From the NCBI RefSeq assembly GCF_017355835.1, contig NZ_JAFEWF010000002.1:434001-498000 (forward strand): a stretch of DNA of 64,000 bases, read 5' to 3'. Under the pieces are notes generated by a model that worked only from the letters and a program-made list of their open reading frames with translations, ran no database searches and was not told where the DNA came from. This DNA comes from Desertivirga brevis (GTDB lineage Bacteria; Bacteroidota; Bacteroidia; Sphingobacteriales; Sphingobacteriaceae). Numbering within the stretch: the stretch's first letter is position 1; every line of letters starts with the position of its first letter. The translations under genes were made by a program, and so were the position numbers. Shown one piece after another: positions 19,801 through 28,267 of this stretch.

Positions 19801-20117
19801 TATTCCGTCAAATGCTGGTGTCTGTAAACAAGGATGTGGTTAGCTTCTTGTTCAGAGGTGGAATTCCTGTACAGGAATCAGAAGAAGTGCATGAAGCCCA
19901 ACCTGAACTTCAGCAAGACTTGTCAAAGTTGAAGGTTTCCAAACCCGAACTTGCTGCCGTAGACGCGCCAGGCAATTTCTCGAATGAGTTCGAAGATACA
20001 AGAGAATTAGAGAAACAAACTCCTGTAAGAGTAGAGCAGAAGATCGGTCGTAATGATCCATGCCCATGCGGTAGTGGTAAGAAATATAAGAATTGTCATG
20101 GTGCTGGTTTAGTTTAA
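16806..20117 (+). CDS. secA: Preprotein translocase ATPase SecA
   Basis: This 1103-residue motor drives proteins through SecYEG. Visible parts are Walker A GEGKTL (about 192-197), [15 protein letters not shown] (about 297-311), helicase motif [23 protein letters not shown], and the ATP-sensing [16 protein letters not shown]-terminal SEC-C zinc motif, [14 protein letters not shown], ends the protein. It is about 200 residues longer than the E. coli protein; much of the excess lies in an insertion after the DEAD-like box (about 310-460), as is usual in Bacteroidota. The gene is followed at once by the M20 amidohydrolase. Confidence 0.98.
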   Translation: MLGFLNKIFGSKSERDIKQIQPIVEQIKAEYAKLTNISDDDLRNRTVEFKARIAGALASIDKEVEELKAKAEETADIHEKTEIYDEVDRLGKERDKELEKVLMEILPQAFAVVKETARRFTENKTIQVTATDFDRELAARKPNVKIEGDKAIHHNTWMAAGNEVTWNMIHYDVQLIGGIVLHQGKISEMATGEGKTLVGTLPAYLNALAGQGVHIVTVNDYLARRDSEWNGPLFEFHGMTVDCIDKHQPNSEQRRKAYLADITFGTNNEFGFDYLRDNMTNTPESLVQRKLHYAMVDEVDSVLIDDARTPLIISGPVPRGDEHEFYLLKPRIERLVNAQKNYITSVLNEAKKQINEGKTSPTDGGLALFRAFRGLPKNKALIKFLSEPGVKQILTKTENYYIQDHGREMPKADAELFFVIDEKHNSVELTEKGIELITASGEDPHFFVMPDVGSEIAEIEKSSLPGEEKIARKDELMRDFSIKSERIHSVNQLLKAYTLFERDVEYIIDEGKVKIVDEQTGRIMDGRRYSDGLHQAIEAKENVKVEDATQTYATITLQNYFRMYHKLAGMTGTATTEAGELWQIYKLDVVEIPTNVEKRRKDMEDKVYRTMREKYNAVVEEITALTQAGRPVLVGTTSVEISELLSRMLKLRGIKHNVLNAKLHQREADIVAEAGQAGTVTIATNMAGRGTDIKLGPGVKEAGGLAIVGTERHESRRVDRQLRGRAGRQGDPGSSQFFVSLEDNLMRLFGSERISNIMLRMGIEEGEVIQHSMITKSIERAQRKVEENNFGIRKRLLEYDDVMNSQRTVVYAKRKNALFGERLSVDINNTIYDTVEDVVTEYKETNNFEGFQLEMLRVFSFDAEISDRDFADNNIAKLTDLVFTKVADFYERKNQAIGQQAMPVLTQVYEERGQYIENIIIPFTDGIRGVQVAANLRKAVENGGREITTAFEKTVVLALIDDAWKEHLRDMDELKQSVQNAVYEQKDPLVIYKVEAFNLFRQMLVSVNKDVVSFLFRGGIPVQESEEVHEAQPELQQDLSKLKVSKPELAAVDAPGNFSNEFEDTRELEKQTPVRVEQKIGRNDPCPCGSGKKYKNCHGAGLV

Positions 20118-20123
20118 GAATTG

Positions 20124-21308
20124 ATGCTTAAAGACAAAATCCAGGCACTTGCCAAAGATATACACGGCGATGTGGTAAGACATCGCCGTCATCTCCATGC
20201 TAATCCAGAGCTTTCTTTTGAAGAATATCAAACATCTGCCTACGTCAAATCTGCACTTGACGAGTTGGGGATAGAATGGACAGCGATGGCCAACACTGGG
20301 GTAGTTGGAGTTATTAGAGGGGACATCCCTTCGGAAGCGGTGGTTGCTTTACGTGCTGATATGGACGCTCTGCCTATAAAAGAGGCAAACGATGTCCCTT
20401 ATCGTTCCAATAATGAAGGAGTTATGCACGCTTGTGGACATGACGTTCATACCTCATCTCTTTTGGGTACAGCAAAGATCCTTCAACACCTGAAATCTGA
20501 CTTTGCAGGAACTATCAAACTAATCTTTCAACCGGCAGAAGAAAAGCTTCCGGGTGGTGCAAGTTTGATGATTAAGGAAGGGGTTCTTGAAAATCCAAAG
20601 CCTCAGGCTGTGATCGGTCAACATGTAATGCCTTTAATAGATGCCGGAAAGATAGGTATTCGTTCGGGGAAATATATGGCCTCGACAGACGAGCTCTATG
20701 TTACTGTAACAGGTAAAGGTGGTCACGGCGCGCAGCCGCAGCAGAATATAGACCCTGTAGTAATAACCGCACATATTATTATTGCTCTACAGCAGATCGT
20801 TAGCCGCTTTGCTGATCCTAAGTTGCCTACTGTTCTTTCATTTGGGAAAATAATAGCCAATGGAGCAACAAATGTAATTCCTAATGAAGTTTATCTTGAG
20901 GGAACATTCCGCACGTTAAATGAAGAGTGGCGTGCTGAAGCCCACAAAAAGATGAAGAAGATGGCAGAGGGAATTGCTGAAAGTATGGGTGCAAACTGTG
21001 AATTCAAGATTGTTAACGGGTATCCATTTCTTGTAAACGAGGAGGCCTTAACCGCTCAGGTCCGTGGTTTTGCAGAAAATTACCTGGGCAAAGAGAATGT
21101 GGAAGATCTGGATATCTGGATGGCAGCAGAAGACTTCGCTTATTATTCTCAGGCTGCTGATGCCTGCTTTTACCGTTTAGGTATCAGGAACGAAGCAAGG
21201 GGAATAACCTCTTCTGTTCATACTCCTACATTTGATATTGATGAGTCAGCTCTGGCAACCAGTACTGGCTTAATGGCATACATTGCGCTTAAGCGGCTGG
21301 GTAATTAA
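20124..21308 (+). CDS. M20-family amidohydrolase (N-acyl amino acid / hippurate hydrolase type)
   Basis: This zinc peptidase-like protein has 394 residues from the ATG at 20124; a TTG one codon upstream is possible. The catalytic domain has ALRADMDALPIKE, MHACGHDVHTSSLLG (metal His and Asp) and IFQPAEE (metal-binding and catalytic Glu pair). A dimerisation domain is inserted around GGHGAQPQQNIDPV, and MAAEDFAYYSQ lies near the C terminus. The family removes acyl groups from amino acids, or hydrolyses indole-acetyl or diaminopimelate derivatives; the exact substrate is not readable. It begins 6 bases after the secA stop, so it is probably cotranscribed. No signal peptide. Confidence 0.88.
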   Translation: MLKDKIQALAKDIHGDVVRHRRHLHANPELSFEEYQTSAYVKSALDELGIEWTAMANTGVVGVIRGDIPSEAVVALRADMDALPIKEANDVPYRSNNEGVMHACGHDVHTSSLLGTAKILQHLKSDFAGTIKLIFQPAEEKLPGGASLMIKEGVLENPKPQAVIGQHVMPLIDAGKIGIRSGKYMASTDELYVTVTGKGGHGAQPQQNIDPVVITAHIIIALQQIVSRFADPKLPTVLSFGKIIANGATNVIPNEVYLEGTFRTLNEEWRAEAHKKMKKMAEGIAESMGANCEFKIVNGYPFLVNEEALTAQVRGFAENYLGKENVEDLDIWMAAEDFAYYSQAADACFYRLGIRNEARGITSSVHTPTFDIDESALATSTGLMAYIALKRLGN

Positions 21309-21438
21309 TAATATTTACGCTACCGCATTCTCTGCAATGGCTGCTTCATGGCCCTGATTTAATAATCGAATAATGGCTTGTCGCAAAAATTTGATTCTGA
21401 TCGTTCTGGGATCAAAACCTTAAATTGGAAGCCTTGAT

Positions 21439-22389
21439 ATGGTAAGATTTGTAGTTGTTGTCTTTTTACTTTGTATCTGTGCGTTTTCTGGCTCTGCTCA
21501 GCAGATCAAGCGATTTAATCCCGATACAGTTATTACCATCACTCTTGATTCCCCTGTGGTGATTCGCTCGGCTCGGTTAAGCACTCAGACTTTCATCAAT
21601 AAGATCCTAAACGATACAAGTTTTTACCAGGCTTTTCGCGATATGATGCATTACAGCTTTACTGCTGAAAATCGCATTTTTACCTACAACAAGAAAAATA
21701 AGGTAGAGGGAAAGATCTATCGCAAGATCTATCATAACAATAAAGGCCCCTACAAAATGCAATTCCTCACAAAGCAGGATAGTGGAAAAGTCTTCAAGAA
21801 GAACGGTAAATACCAGCTATATACGGTAGAGATGTTTGATTACATCTTTATGAATGCCTATAATAGCGATTTTATCGCTTCTATGGAGGCACCTGCAGTT
21901 AAGGGGAAAGGTTCAAATGAATCTTATAAGGATAAATTAAAAACGCTGATCTTCCGTCCCGGACATCCTATCAAAGGGATTCCGTTTATTGGGAATAAGA
22001 CAGCCATATTTACGCCTAATATGCGTCAGTATTACGATTACGCGTTTTCAAGTGCAATGTATTTAGATACTATTCCCGTTTATCGCTTTAAGGTTAGCGT
22101 TAAACCGGATCTCTCTGGCTGGACGAAAGACGACCTCATGATCAAAGAGATGGTGACGATCTTTGATAAGAGGGACTTAAGGATCTTAGGCCGTTACATT
22201 GATATGAAATGGGATAACCTGGCTTTCGACTTTGATGTCCAAATGAATATTGAAATGGCGCCGTTTGAGGATGGCGAGACACTTCTTCCTACAAAGATCA
22301 CTTACCAGGGTAATTGGGACATCGCTTTTAAAAAGCAGGAACGGGCTAGTTTCCTGATCTTGCATAAGGGATACAAAAAGGAAAAGTAG
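21439..22389 (+). CDS. Conserved secreted protein of unknown function
   Basis: I do not recognise a named domain. The 316-residue protein has an N-terminal signal peptide (VVVFLLCICAFSGSAQ, cleavage near residue 20). The mature part is rich in aromatic and basic residues, with patterns such as YRKIYHNNKGPYKMQFLTK and YFDYAFSS-like Tyr-rich strands in the middle, suggesting a mixed alpha/beta periplasmic or outer-membrane-associated protein. It ends convergently, 7 bases from the stop of the small secreted protein on the other strand. Confidence 0.6.
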   Translation: MVRFVVVVFLLCICAFSGSAQQIKRFNPDTVITITLDSPVVIRSARLSTQTFINKILNDTSFYQAFRDMMHYSFTAENRIFTYNKKNKVEGKIYRKIYHNNKGPYKMQFLTKQDSGKVFKKNGKYQLYTVEMFDYIFMNAYNSDFIASMEAPAVKGKGSNESYKDKLKTLIFRPGHPIKGIPFIGNKTAIFTPNMRQYYDYAFSSAMYLDTIPVYRFKVSVKPDLSGWTKDDLMIKEMVTIFDKRDLRILGRYIDMKWDNLAFDFDVQMNIEMAPFEDGETLLPTKITYQGNWDIAFKKQERASFLILHKGYKKEK

Positions 22390-22412
22390 GAAACGCTTAT
22401 TGCGCTCCTACT
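22385..22412. terminator. Possible shared hairpin between convergent genes
   Basis: AGTAGGA (22385-22391) pairs with TCCTACT (22406-22412), with an inner CGC/GCG pair and a TTATT loop. It covers both stop codons. There is no T tract on either side, so terminator function is uncertain. Confidence 0.35.
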
Positions 22413-22867
22413 GTCTCCGGACCAGACCAGATATATTTTTCCAATCTCTTTTTCAGATCGCTTTCTTTTGCTACCGTAATTCTTTCATAAGTTTTTCTGA
22501 AAGCAACTTCAGCCGATGCTGAAACAAAAAGTATGGCTACCCCGGCAGCAGCTGTACCAAGACCATCTCTGAGATTAGATCTAAATGGGCTTGCGGCTAT
22601 ACATGCTAGTCCCAGATAAGATGGAAAATAGAAAAAAGGATGCTTTTTAAGGCGATAAATCCTAATGCTTTTTATCTCGGATATTTTCCAGATTTTTTCT
22701 TTCCCTTTCCACCTGCTGGTTATCGTACTATCTGTTACCCCAAGGATAACTCCGCGTGATTCTTTTGATTTTGGATTATAGATCTGTGCGTAATAGTTTT
22801 GTTTCTTCTGACCGAAGGCTATTAAAAAATTTAGACTAAGTAATAAGGTTATCAGTATTTTTGCCAT
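22397..22867 (-). CDS. Small secreted or membrane protein of unknown function
   Basis: The open frame extends upstream to 23137, but that part overlaps dnaG. The ATG at 22865-22867 gives a 156-residue protein with a clean signal peptide (MAKILITLLLSLNFLIAFGQ), so I use it. The mature part has a short beta-strand pattern (GVILGVTDSTITSRWKGKEKIWKISEIKSI is its core, residues about 40-68) and a weakly hydrophobic Gly/Ala-rich segment (about 105-120) that may insert in the membrane. No known domain is recognised. It is divergent from dnaG with 48 bases between them. Confidence 0.6.
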   Translation of the reverse strand: MAKILITLLLSLNFLIAFGQKKQNYYAQIYNPKSKESRGVILGVTDSTITSRWKGKEKIWKISEIKSIRIYRLKKHPFFYFPSYLGLACIAASPFRSNLRDGLGTAAAGVAILFVSASAEVAFRKTYERITVAKESDLKKRLEKYIWSGPETVGAQ

Positions 22868-22915
22868 TTGGAAGTTTACTAAGAGATTTATTCTCGCCAA
22901 ATATAAAATGATTAA

Positions 22916-24919
22916 ATGATTGCGAAGGAGACCGTTGATAAAATATTGCAGGCTGTACGTATTGAAGATGTGGTTGGGGAGTTTGTACACCTGAAGAAAC
23001 GCGGTACAAGTCTTATTGGCAACTGTCCGTTCCATAATGAGAAAACTCCTTCTTTTAATGTCTCTGTCAATAAAGGGATTTATAAGTGCTTTGGGTGTGG
23101 AAAAGGGGGCGATTCTGTTCGCTTCATCATGGAACACGAGAAGTACTCCTATCCGGAGGCGTTAAAGTTCCTTGCCAATAAATACAATATCGAGATAGAG
23201 GAGATCGAAGCATCTCCTGAGCAGCAGGCAGCAGATAATCGCCGGGAAAGCTTATACATCATTTCTTCATATGCTTCTAAGTTTTTCGCTGAAACTATGT
23301 GGGAGACTACGGAAGGTCAAACGATAGGTCTTGGTTATTTTAAAGAAAGAGGATTCAGGGATGATATCATCCGGAAATTTGAACTAGGGTTTTCCCCTGA
23401 TAGCTGGGACGCTTTAATTGAGAAATCAAAAAGAGAGGGCTTTAATGAAGAGTTCCTGGAAACGACCGGCTTAGCGATTAGGAATGATAAGGGTAAACTG
23501 TACGACCGCTTCAGGGGCCGGGTGATGTTCCCGATCCACAATATCAGCGGAAGGATCATTGGTTTCGGGGGCCGTACCCTAGTAACCGACAAAAAGGTTC
23601 CGAAGTACGTCAACTCTCCTGAAAGCGAAATTTATCATAAGTCGAATGTTCTTTATGGCTTATTTCATGCAAAGAAGGCTATTCGTGATCTTGACAACTG
23701 TTACCTTGTAGAAGGATATGCAGACGTGCTTTCTGTGCATCAGGCTGGAATAGAAAATGTGGTGGCTTCTTCTGGTACTTCTCTGACCACAGAACAGATC
23801 CGCCTTATTTCCAGGTTTACAAAGAATGTCACGATTCTTTATGATGGGGACGCTGCTGGTATAAAAGCTTCTTTGCGGGGTTTAGATATGATCCTTGAAG
23901 AAGGTCTGGATGTTAAAGTGGTTTTGTTCCCCGACGGTCATGACCCTGATTCGTATGTACACCAAGTAGGGAGCTCTCAGTTTAAGTCGTATATAGAGAA
24001 GAATCAAAAAGATTTTATTCTTTATAAGACTAATATCCTGCTTAAAGATGCGGCTAATGACCCTATAAAAAAAGCTGCAGTAATTCACGATGTGGTGGAA
24101 AGCATCGCGAAAATACCAGATGATATTAAAGCCTCTGTCTTTATAAGAGAATGTAGCTTCTTACTTCAGATAGAGGAGCGGGTATTAATTGCTGAACTTA
24201 ACAAGTTGCGGTTAGGCAAACTGAAGAGAGATGGCAATCCTTCTCAGGGCTTCCCACCCTCCAATCAATATTCTCCTGGTGCTTATTCTCCAGTTCAGTA
24301 CCCTTCTGATCAGTTTCCTTCTGATCAGTCCCCTCCAGATGAACTACCTCCTCCTGATGAAATACTGTATGCCACGGAGAAGGCAGTAGAGACGGAGGAA
24401 AGGCAAGAGAAAGAGATAATCAGGCTGTTATTGAATTATGGTCATGAACTGGTAAAGTGGGACGATATCACTGATACTTATATTGCTCCTTATGTAATAT
24501 CTAATCTTGCCGACGTTACATTTGATAGTCCTGTTTGTGCTAAAATAATCCAGGAGTATAATAATTACATGGAGAGAGGTGAATTACCTACTGATCAGGA
24601 CTTCATTCACCATAGCGATCAGGAAATCTCTGATCTGACCATTTCCCTGGTTTCATCTCCGTATGCCCTCAGTGAAAACTGGAAAAATAGCAGAAAGATC
24701 TATGTGAAGCACGAGTCGGAAAACATGAGGAGCACGATCCTGGGCGGTATCTTTCATTTGAAAAAGAAGAAGGTGGATAAGATATTGAAGAATATCAGAG
24801 AGGAGATACAGAAAGAAACGGATGAAGATAACCAGATTATACTAATGCAGCGGTATGTGAGAGTGAAGGAGATAGAAAAAGGCATCTCAACTTTTTTAGG
24901 TTCTGTAGTGGTGAAATAA
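22916..24919 (+). CDS. dnaG: DNA primase
   Basis: This 667-residue primase makes RNA primers at the replication fork. The CHC2 zinc finger has Cys37, His40, Cys58 and Cys61. The TOPRIM catalytic core follows, with LVEGYADVL (Glu near 265) and YDGDAAGIKA (about 309-318), then a helicase-interacting C-terminal region. An unusual Pro/Ser/Asp-rich linker (about 442-482) with repeats like YSPGAYSP and FPSDQSPPDE joins the core to the C-terminal helical domain. yraN starts on the base after its stop, so the two are translationally close. Confidence 0.96.
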   Translation: MIAKETVDKILQAVRIEDVVGEFVHLKKRGTSLIGNCPFHNEKTPSFNVSVNKGIYKCFGCGKGGDSVRFIMEHEKYSYPEALKFLANKYNIEIEEIEASPEQQAADNRRESLYIISSYASKFFAETMWETTEGQTIGLGYFKERGFRDDIIRKFELGFSPDSWDALIEKSKREGFNEEFLETTGLAIRNDKGKLYDRFRGRVMFPIHNISGRIIGFGGRTLVTDKKVPKYVNSPESEIYHKSNVLYGLFHAKKAIRDLDNCYLVEGYADVLSVHQAGIENVVASSGTSLTTEQIRLISRFTKNVTILYDGDAAGIKASLRGLDMILEEGLDVKVVLFPDGHDPDSYVHQVGSSQFKSYIEKNQKDFILYKTNILLKDAANDPIKKAAVIHDVVESIAKIPDDIKASVFIRECSFLLQIEERVLIAELNKLRLGKLKRDGNPSQGFPPSNQYSPGAYSPVQYPSDQFPSDQSPPDELPPPDEILYATEKAVETEERQEKEIIRLLLNYGHELVKWDDITDTYIAPYVISNLADVTFDSPVCAKIIQEYNNYMERGELPTDQDFIHHSDQEISDLTISLVSSPYALSENWKNSRKIYVKHESENMRSTILGGIFHLKKKKVDKILKNIREEIQKETDEDNQIILMQRYVRVKEIEKGISTFLGSVVVK

Positions 24920-25276
24920 ATGGCTGCCCATAACGAACTAGGAACTAAAGGCGAAGCACTCGCCAGAACTTATCTAGAAGATAAGGGGTATCGAATCCTG
25001 GAGAAAAATTGGGTGTATGCGAGAGCAGAAGTTGACTTAATAGCTTACTATGACAAAAGGATCATTTTTGTCGAAGTTAAGGCGAGAACATCGGTAGGAT
25101 ACGGACAGCCGGAAGAATTTGTTGGTGATGCGAAGCAGCGAAACTTGAAACGAGCTGCTGAACAATATATATTTTGGAGGAATTTTAACGGAGAGATCCG
25201 TTTCGATATTATTGCAATAGTTTTTAACAAACAAGGTGGCTACACAATTCGTCACATTGAGGACGCTTTCTGGTAA
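24920..25276 (+). CDS. YraN / UPF0102 family endonuclease-like protein
   Basis: This 118-residue protein is typical of the UPF0102 family: GTKGEALARTYLEDKGY at the N terminus, then a PD-(D/E)xK nuclease-like core with Glu37-Val-Asp39 and VEVKAR (Glu52, Lys54). The family resembles Holliday-junction resolvases, but its biological role is not settled. The start codon directly follows the dnaG stop, and the next gene starts 11 bases after it. No signal peptide. Confidence 0.88.
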   Translation: MAAHNELGTKGEALARTYLEDKGYRILEKNWVYARAEVDLIAYYDKRIIFVEVKARTSVGYGQPEEFVGDAKQRNLKRAAEQYIFWRNFNGEIRFDIIAIVFNKQGGYTIRHIEDAFW

Positions 25277-25287
25277 AGAACATTAAT

Positions 25288-26325
25288 ATGAGAAATATAT
25301 ATATCGCTTTTCTTTGCGCTGTAATTCTTACAGCTTGTTCAAAGAAAGAAAACAAGTCAGTTTACTTTTTATCTCCTGAGGAGGGAAGCAATGTTTCGCT
25401 CGGGAAAACAATAACTCTGAAACTTGATATCAAGGAGGGAGCCTTTGACTCGATTCAATATTTTGTTGATACAACCAGTGCTGGAACAAAGAAAGATACC
25501 ACGGCTGCTAGCTTTGCTACCGGCAACAGTACTTTAGGTACTCATCTAATTACAGCAAAAGTTTTTAAGGGAGGTACGGCTGAAGAGATCACAACAAATA
25601 TAGTTCTACTCCCCGCTACAGCGCCTGCTAAATATAGTTATACGGTTGTTAATACCTTTCCTCACGATACGGCGTCGTTTACTGAAGGACTGGAATACAT
25701 AGATGGGAAGATTTTTGAAAGCGACGGAGAGTACGGCCAGTCAAGCATTAGAACCGCGGACCTAAAAACAGGAAAGGTCATTAATAAAGTAGACTTGGAC
25801 CCTAAATTTTTCGGGGAAGGGCTTACGGTAATTGGAGACAAGGTAATTCAAATTACCTATAGAGAGGGAGTTGGATTTATATATGATAAAAATACCTTGC
25901 AGAAGGTCGGAGAGTTCCCTTACCAGGCTGGAAGAGAAGGTTGGGGACTAGCGTTTGATGGTAAACAGATCCTTAACACTGATGGTACAAATAACATTTA
26001 TTTCCTGAATAAAGATACTTACCAAAAGGAAAAGACTATTGAGGTGTACGATAATAAAGGTGGGGTAAACAATCTGAATGAGCTTGAATTTATTGATGGA
26101 ATGATCTACGCAAATGTTTGGACAACGAATAGGATCGTGATCATTAATCCTGCTAATGGTGCTGTTGAGGGGGAATTAGATATGTCTAATTTATATCCGG
26201 AGGCTGATGACATCAACCCTGATGCTGTTCTTAATGGCATCGCCTGGGATGCTAAAGGTCGGAGACTTTTCGTTACAGGCAAGAAATGGGATAAGCTATT
26301 CGAGATAAAAATAAAGAAGGACTAA
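25288..26325 (+). CDS. Glutaminyl-peptide cyclotransferase-type lipoprotein
   Basis: This 345-residue protein has a lipoprotein signal with lipobox LTAC (Cys17). Residues about 25-105 form an Ig-like module. From about 115 the plant/bacterial type glutamine cyclotransferase beta-propeller begins: YTVVNTFPHDTASFTEGLEY, then ESDGEYGQSSIR, YREGVGFIYD, and NELEFIDGMIYANVW. This family converts N-terminal glutamine to pyroglutamate, which would protect exported proteins whose mature N terminus is Gln. It should act in the periplasm, membrane-anchored. It ends at a terminator shared with the convergent Rieske gene. Confidence 0.88.
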   Translation: MRNIYIAFLCAVILTACSKKENKSVYFLSPEEGSNVSLGKTITLKLDIKEGAFDSIQYFVDTTSAGTKKDTTAASFATGNSTLGTHLITAKVFKGGTAEEITTNIVLLPATAPAKYSYTVVNTFPHDTASFTEGLEYIDGKIFESDGEYGQSSIRTADLKTGKVINKVDLDPKFFGEGLTVIGDKVIQITYREGVGFIYDKNTLQKVGEFPYQAGREGWGLAFDGKQILNTDGTNNIYFLNKDTYQKEKTIEVYDNKGGVNNLNELEFIDGMIYANVWTTNRIVIINPANGAVEGELDMSNLYPEADDINPDAVLNGIAWDAKGRRLFVTGKKWDKLFEIKIKKD

Positions 26326-26338
26326 GCCTTCTTTATTT
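26311..26338. terminator. Bidirectional intrinsic terminator
   Basis: AAAGAAGG (26313-26320) and CCTTCTTT (26327-26334) form a perfect 8-bp stem; the loop contains the stop codon of the cyclotransferase gene. A/T-rich flanks on both sides suit both convergent genes. Confidence 0.7.
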
Positions 26339-26768
26339 AACTTTTAATTGCAGTTAGCGTTGTGCCGCTAAGTGTTGTACCGTAGATCTTCAAAGAGGAA
26401 GTAGCAGGGCCATTAATCAGAGCTCCTGTGGAGCTAAAGGAAGATCCATGCGCTGTACATACAACACGGCTTTGGCTCTGATTCCAGATTAGTTGCTTCA
26501 GGTTTTGGTGGGGGCAAGTAGGTTGTGTGGCAATAAAGGAACTTTCTTCATTTGATGCTGCAATCCTAAAGAAAAGGACACCATTGACTTCTCGGGAGCT
26601 ACCAACAGAAGTAAGTGTATTTATATCAACTGAAGCAGTGCTTCCAATGCCGTTGTTACTCTCTTCTTCTTCACCTGCTCCCCCCTTTTTACAAGCAGTA
26701 AAGCATGATCCTGTACATACCAATGCAAGACCGATCCCCAATGATTTTAAAAATTCGTCTCTTTCCAT
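26337..26768 (-). CDS. Rieske 2Fe-2S lipoprotein
   Basis: This 143-residue protein keeps the four Rieske ligands: Cys85 and His87 in TCPHQNL, Cys104 and His107 in CTAHGSSF, with normal spacing. The N terminus (MERDEFLKSLGIGLALVCTG) leads to a lipobox FTAC (Cys26), so the cluster should be held at the outer face of a membrane. It is shorter than respiratory Rieske proteins, and no cytochrome b is nearby. It is the last gene of the operon with the ECF sigma factor, barrel protein, YceI and DUF5777 protein. Electron donor and acceptor are unknown; a quinone-linked role is suggested only by the YceI neighbour. Confidence 0.88.
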   Translation of the reverse strand: MERDEFLKSLGIGLALVCTGSCFTACKKGGAGEEEESNNGIGSTASVDINTLTSVGSSREVNGVLFFRIAASNEESSFIATQPTCPHQNLKQLIWNQSQSRVVCTAHGSSFSSTGALINGPATSSLKIYGTTLSGTTLTAIKS

Positions 26769-26778
26769 AGTTTGTCGT

Positions 26779-27702
26779 TTAATAGATTTTAGAGTTTATG
26801 TCTGGGTTTTTTGATTTATGCAAGCCGAAGTTTCTGGACATTGTAAAGCCAAAGCGTACCCCTCCGTCGGTCCATGATTTTTGAGTGTTAGCGAGGAAAT
26901 TGTTTTCAAGGATAAAAGGAGAATTCATGAAGTTTAAAGCAAAGACATGTCCTCCTGTCTCGATCTCTATACCCACGCCTAAGGGATTGTAATAAGTGTT
27001 CGTTAATTTATCTGACCGCGACAAATTCGACCATTGATAATCGGCAATGAGCGAGAACCTTTTGTTAAGCTTTAGTCTTCCGGCAATACCTGCAACAAAC
27101 AGTCCTTTTTCATCTGCAGGATCAGTTATGACAGACCGAACAAGATAACCAGGAGAAAGTTGAAGGGATAGAAAATTAGAGAATTTCCTGGCAATTAATG
27201 CCTGGAAAAAGAAGGAGCTTCTGTCCCCTGTATTTTTAAATTCATTATTATTATCCTCCCTGGTTACCCAGGCACCTTGTACGAAAGCAGTAGCACTAAT
27301 TGGCAATGCCTTACCCTGTTGTAGCAATTTGTGCTTCAGAAATAAATTATAGGTTTCATCCTGTTTGCTTCTGCCCACCCCAACGGTAAAGCGGTCTGTA
27401 ACCCCGTAGTCAAGTCCAATGTATAGATCTGTAGCAACATCGAGTCCGTACAGTGTATGAGAACCGCCAAAGTCGCCGCCTATATCTCCAAACCGGTGGC
27501 CGATCAGCAAGTTCAGATCGTACTTTTTCTGTGTTTCAGTAGATTGCGAAAGAACAATACGGGTTGATTTAAAGGTTGCGCTTACTGTTTCTTCGTTATT
27601 CTTGTCTGTTAGTTGATTAAGTAATGAGTCTGTGTCCTGTGCTGTAACAGAAGATGAAATTCCTAGAAATACGAAAAGCGTTTTAAATTTTTTATGAATC
27701 AT
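26779..27702 (-). CDS. DUF5777 family beta-barrel protein
   Basis: This 307-residue secreted protein has a signal peptide (FVFLGISSSVTA) and beta-barrel-like strands. The characteristic region is NLLIGHRFGDIGGDFGGSHT (about 65-84), then LYIGLDYGVTDRFTVGVGRS; this pattern marks DUF5777. It is predicted to sit in the outer membrane. The ligand is unknown. It lies 10 bases upstream of the Rieske gene and starts 1 base after the YceI stop, so the three are surely one transcript. Confidence 0.8.
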   Translation of the reverse strand: MIHKKFKTLFVFLGISSSVTAQDTDSLLNQLTDKNNEETVSATFKSTRIVLSQSTETQKKYDLNLLIGHRFGDIGGDFGGSHTLYGLDVATDLYIGLDYGVTDRFTVGVGRSKQDETYNLFLKHKLLQQGKALPISATAFVQGAWVTREDNNNEFKNTGDRSSFFFQALIARKFSNFLSLQLSPGYLVRSVITDPADEKGLFVAGIAGRLKLNKRFSLIADYQWSNLSRSDKLTNTYYNPLGVGIEIETGGHVFALNFMNSPFILENNFLANTQKSWTDGGVRFGFTMSRNFGLHKSKNPDINSKIY

Positions 27703-27703
27703 A

Positions 27704-28267
27704 TTACTTGGTTATTGGGTTTAAGGTAGCATCTATATTAACATTGATAACTTCGGCTATTTTTGTCATTACCAGCTTCGGGATCTTTATATTATGGTCT
27801 GCACAGGCTACCTTAAAATTGGATAGCAACTGAACTTTTCCGTCCTTCACTATTACTTTTCCGTTTATTGTTCTCGGCTTATCCACACCATGCATAGACA
27901 AGTTGCCCATTGCAGACACATTGTATTCTCCATTTTTATTAAAATCCAGGTCCTTGTTAATTTTTCCTTTGAACCTGGCGACCGGATATTTATCGCTTTC
28001 CATATAGTTATCATTAAAGTGTTCCTGCATCAGGCCTCTTTCAAACTGGAAACTCTTTATAGGGACTTGAAATGCAATTTCTCCGGTTTTAGATACAAGC
28101 ACTGCCACGCCTTTATTGGAAACTGCTTTTATATCCTCTATGGGTGTAGAGGAGAAGAACCCAATTTTGGCAGTCCCTGTACTATAGTTAGTTTGTGCTT
28201 TTAATAAATACGGTAGAAGCAGACCGAATAGAAGGAATGTATTTTTAATGTTTTTTTGTAGTTCCAT
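27704..28267 (-). CDS. YceI family periplasmic protein
   Basis: This 187-residue protein has a signal peptide (about 1-25) and the YceI lipocalin-like beta-barrel. Typical stretches are IAFQVPIKSFQFERGLMQEHFNDNY across residues about 66-90 and MGNLSMHGVDKPRTI. Known YceI proteins bind polyisoprenoid chains such as quinones. It overlaps the upstream barrel gene by 23 bases, a sign of coupled translation. The context with a Rieske lipoprotein and an ECF sigma factor suggests a quinone- or redox-related envelope function, which is inference. Confidence 0.88.
   Translation of the reverse strand: MELQKNIKNTFLLFGLLLPYLLKAQTNYSTGTAKIGFFSSTPIEDIKAVSNKGVAVLVSKTGEIAFQVPIKSFQFERGLMQEHFNDNYMESDKYPVARFKGKINKDLDFNKNGEYNVSAMGNLSMHGVDKPRTINGKVIVKDGKVQLLSNFKVACADHNIKIPKLVMTKIAEVINVNIDATLNPITK

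Noticed and set aside
22868..23137. N-terminal extension of the small secreted minus-strand protein
   Set aside because: It would overlap the dnaG start and places a signal peptide in the middle of the protein; the ATG at 22867 fits better.
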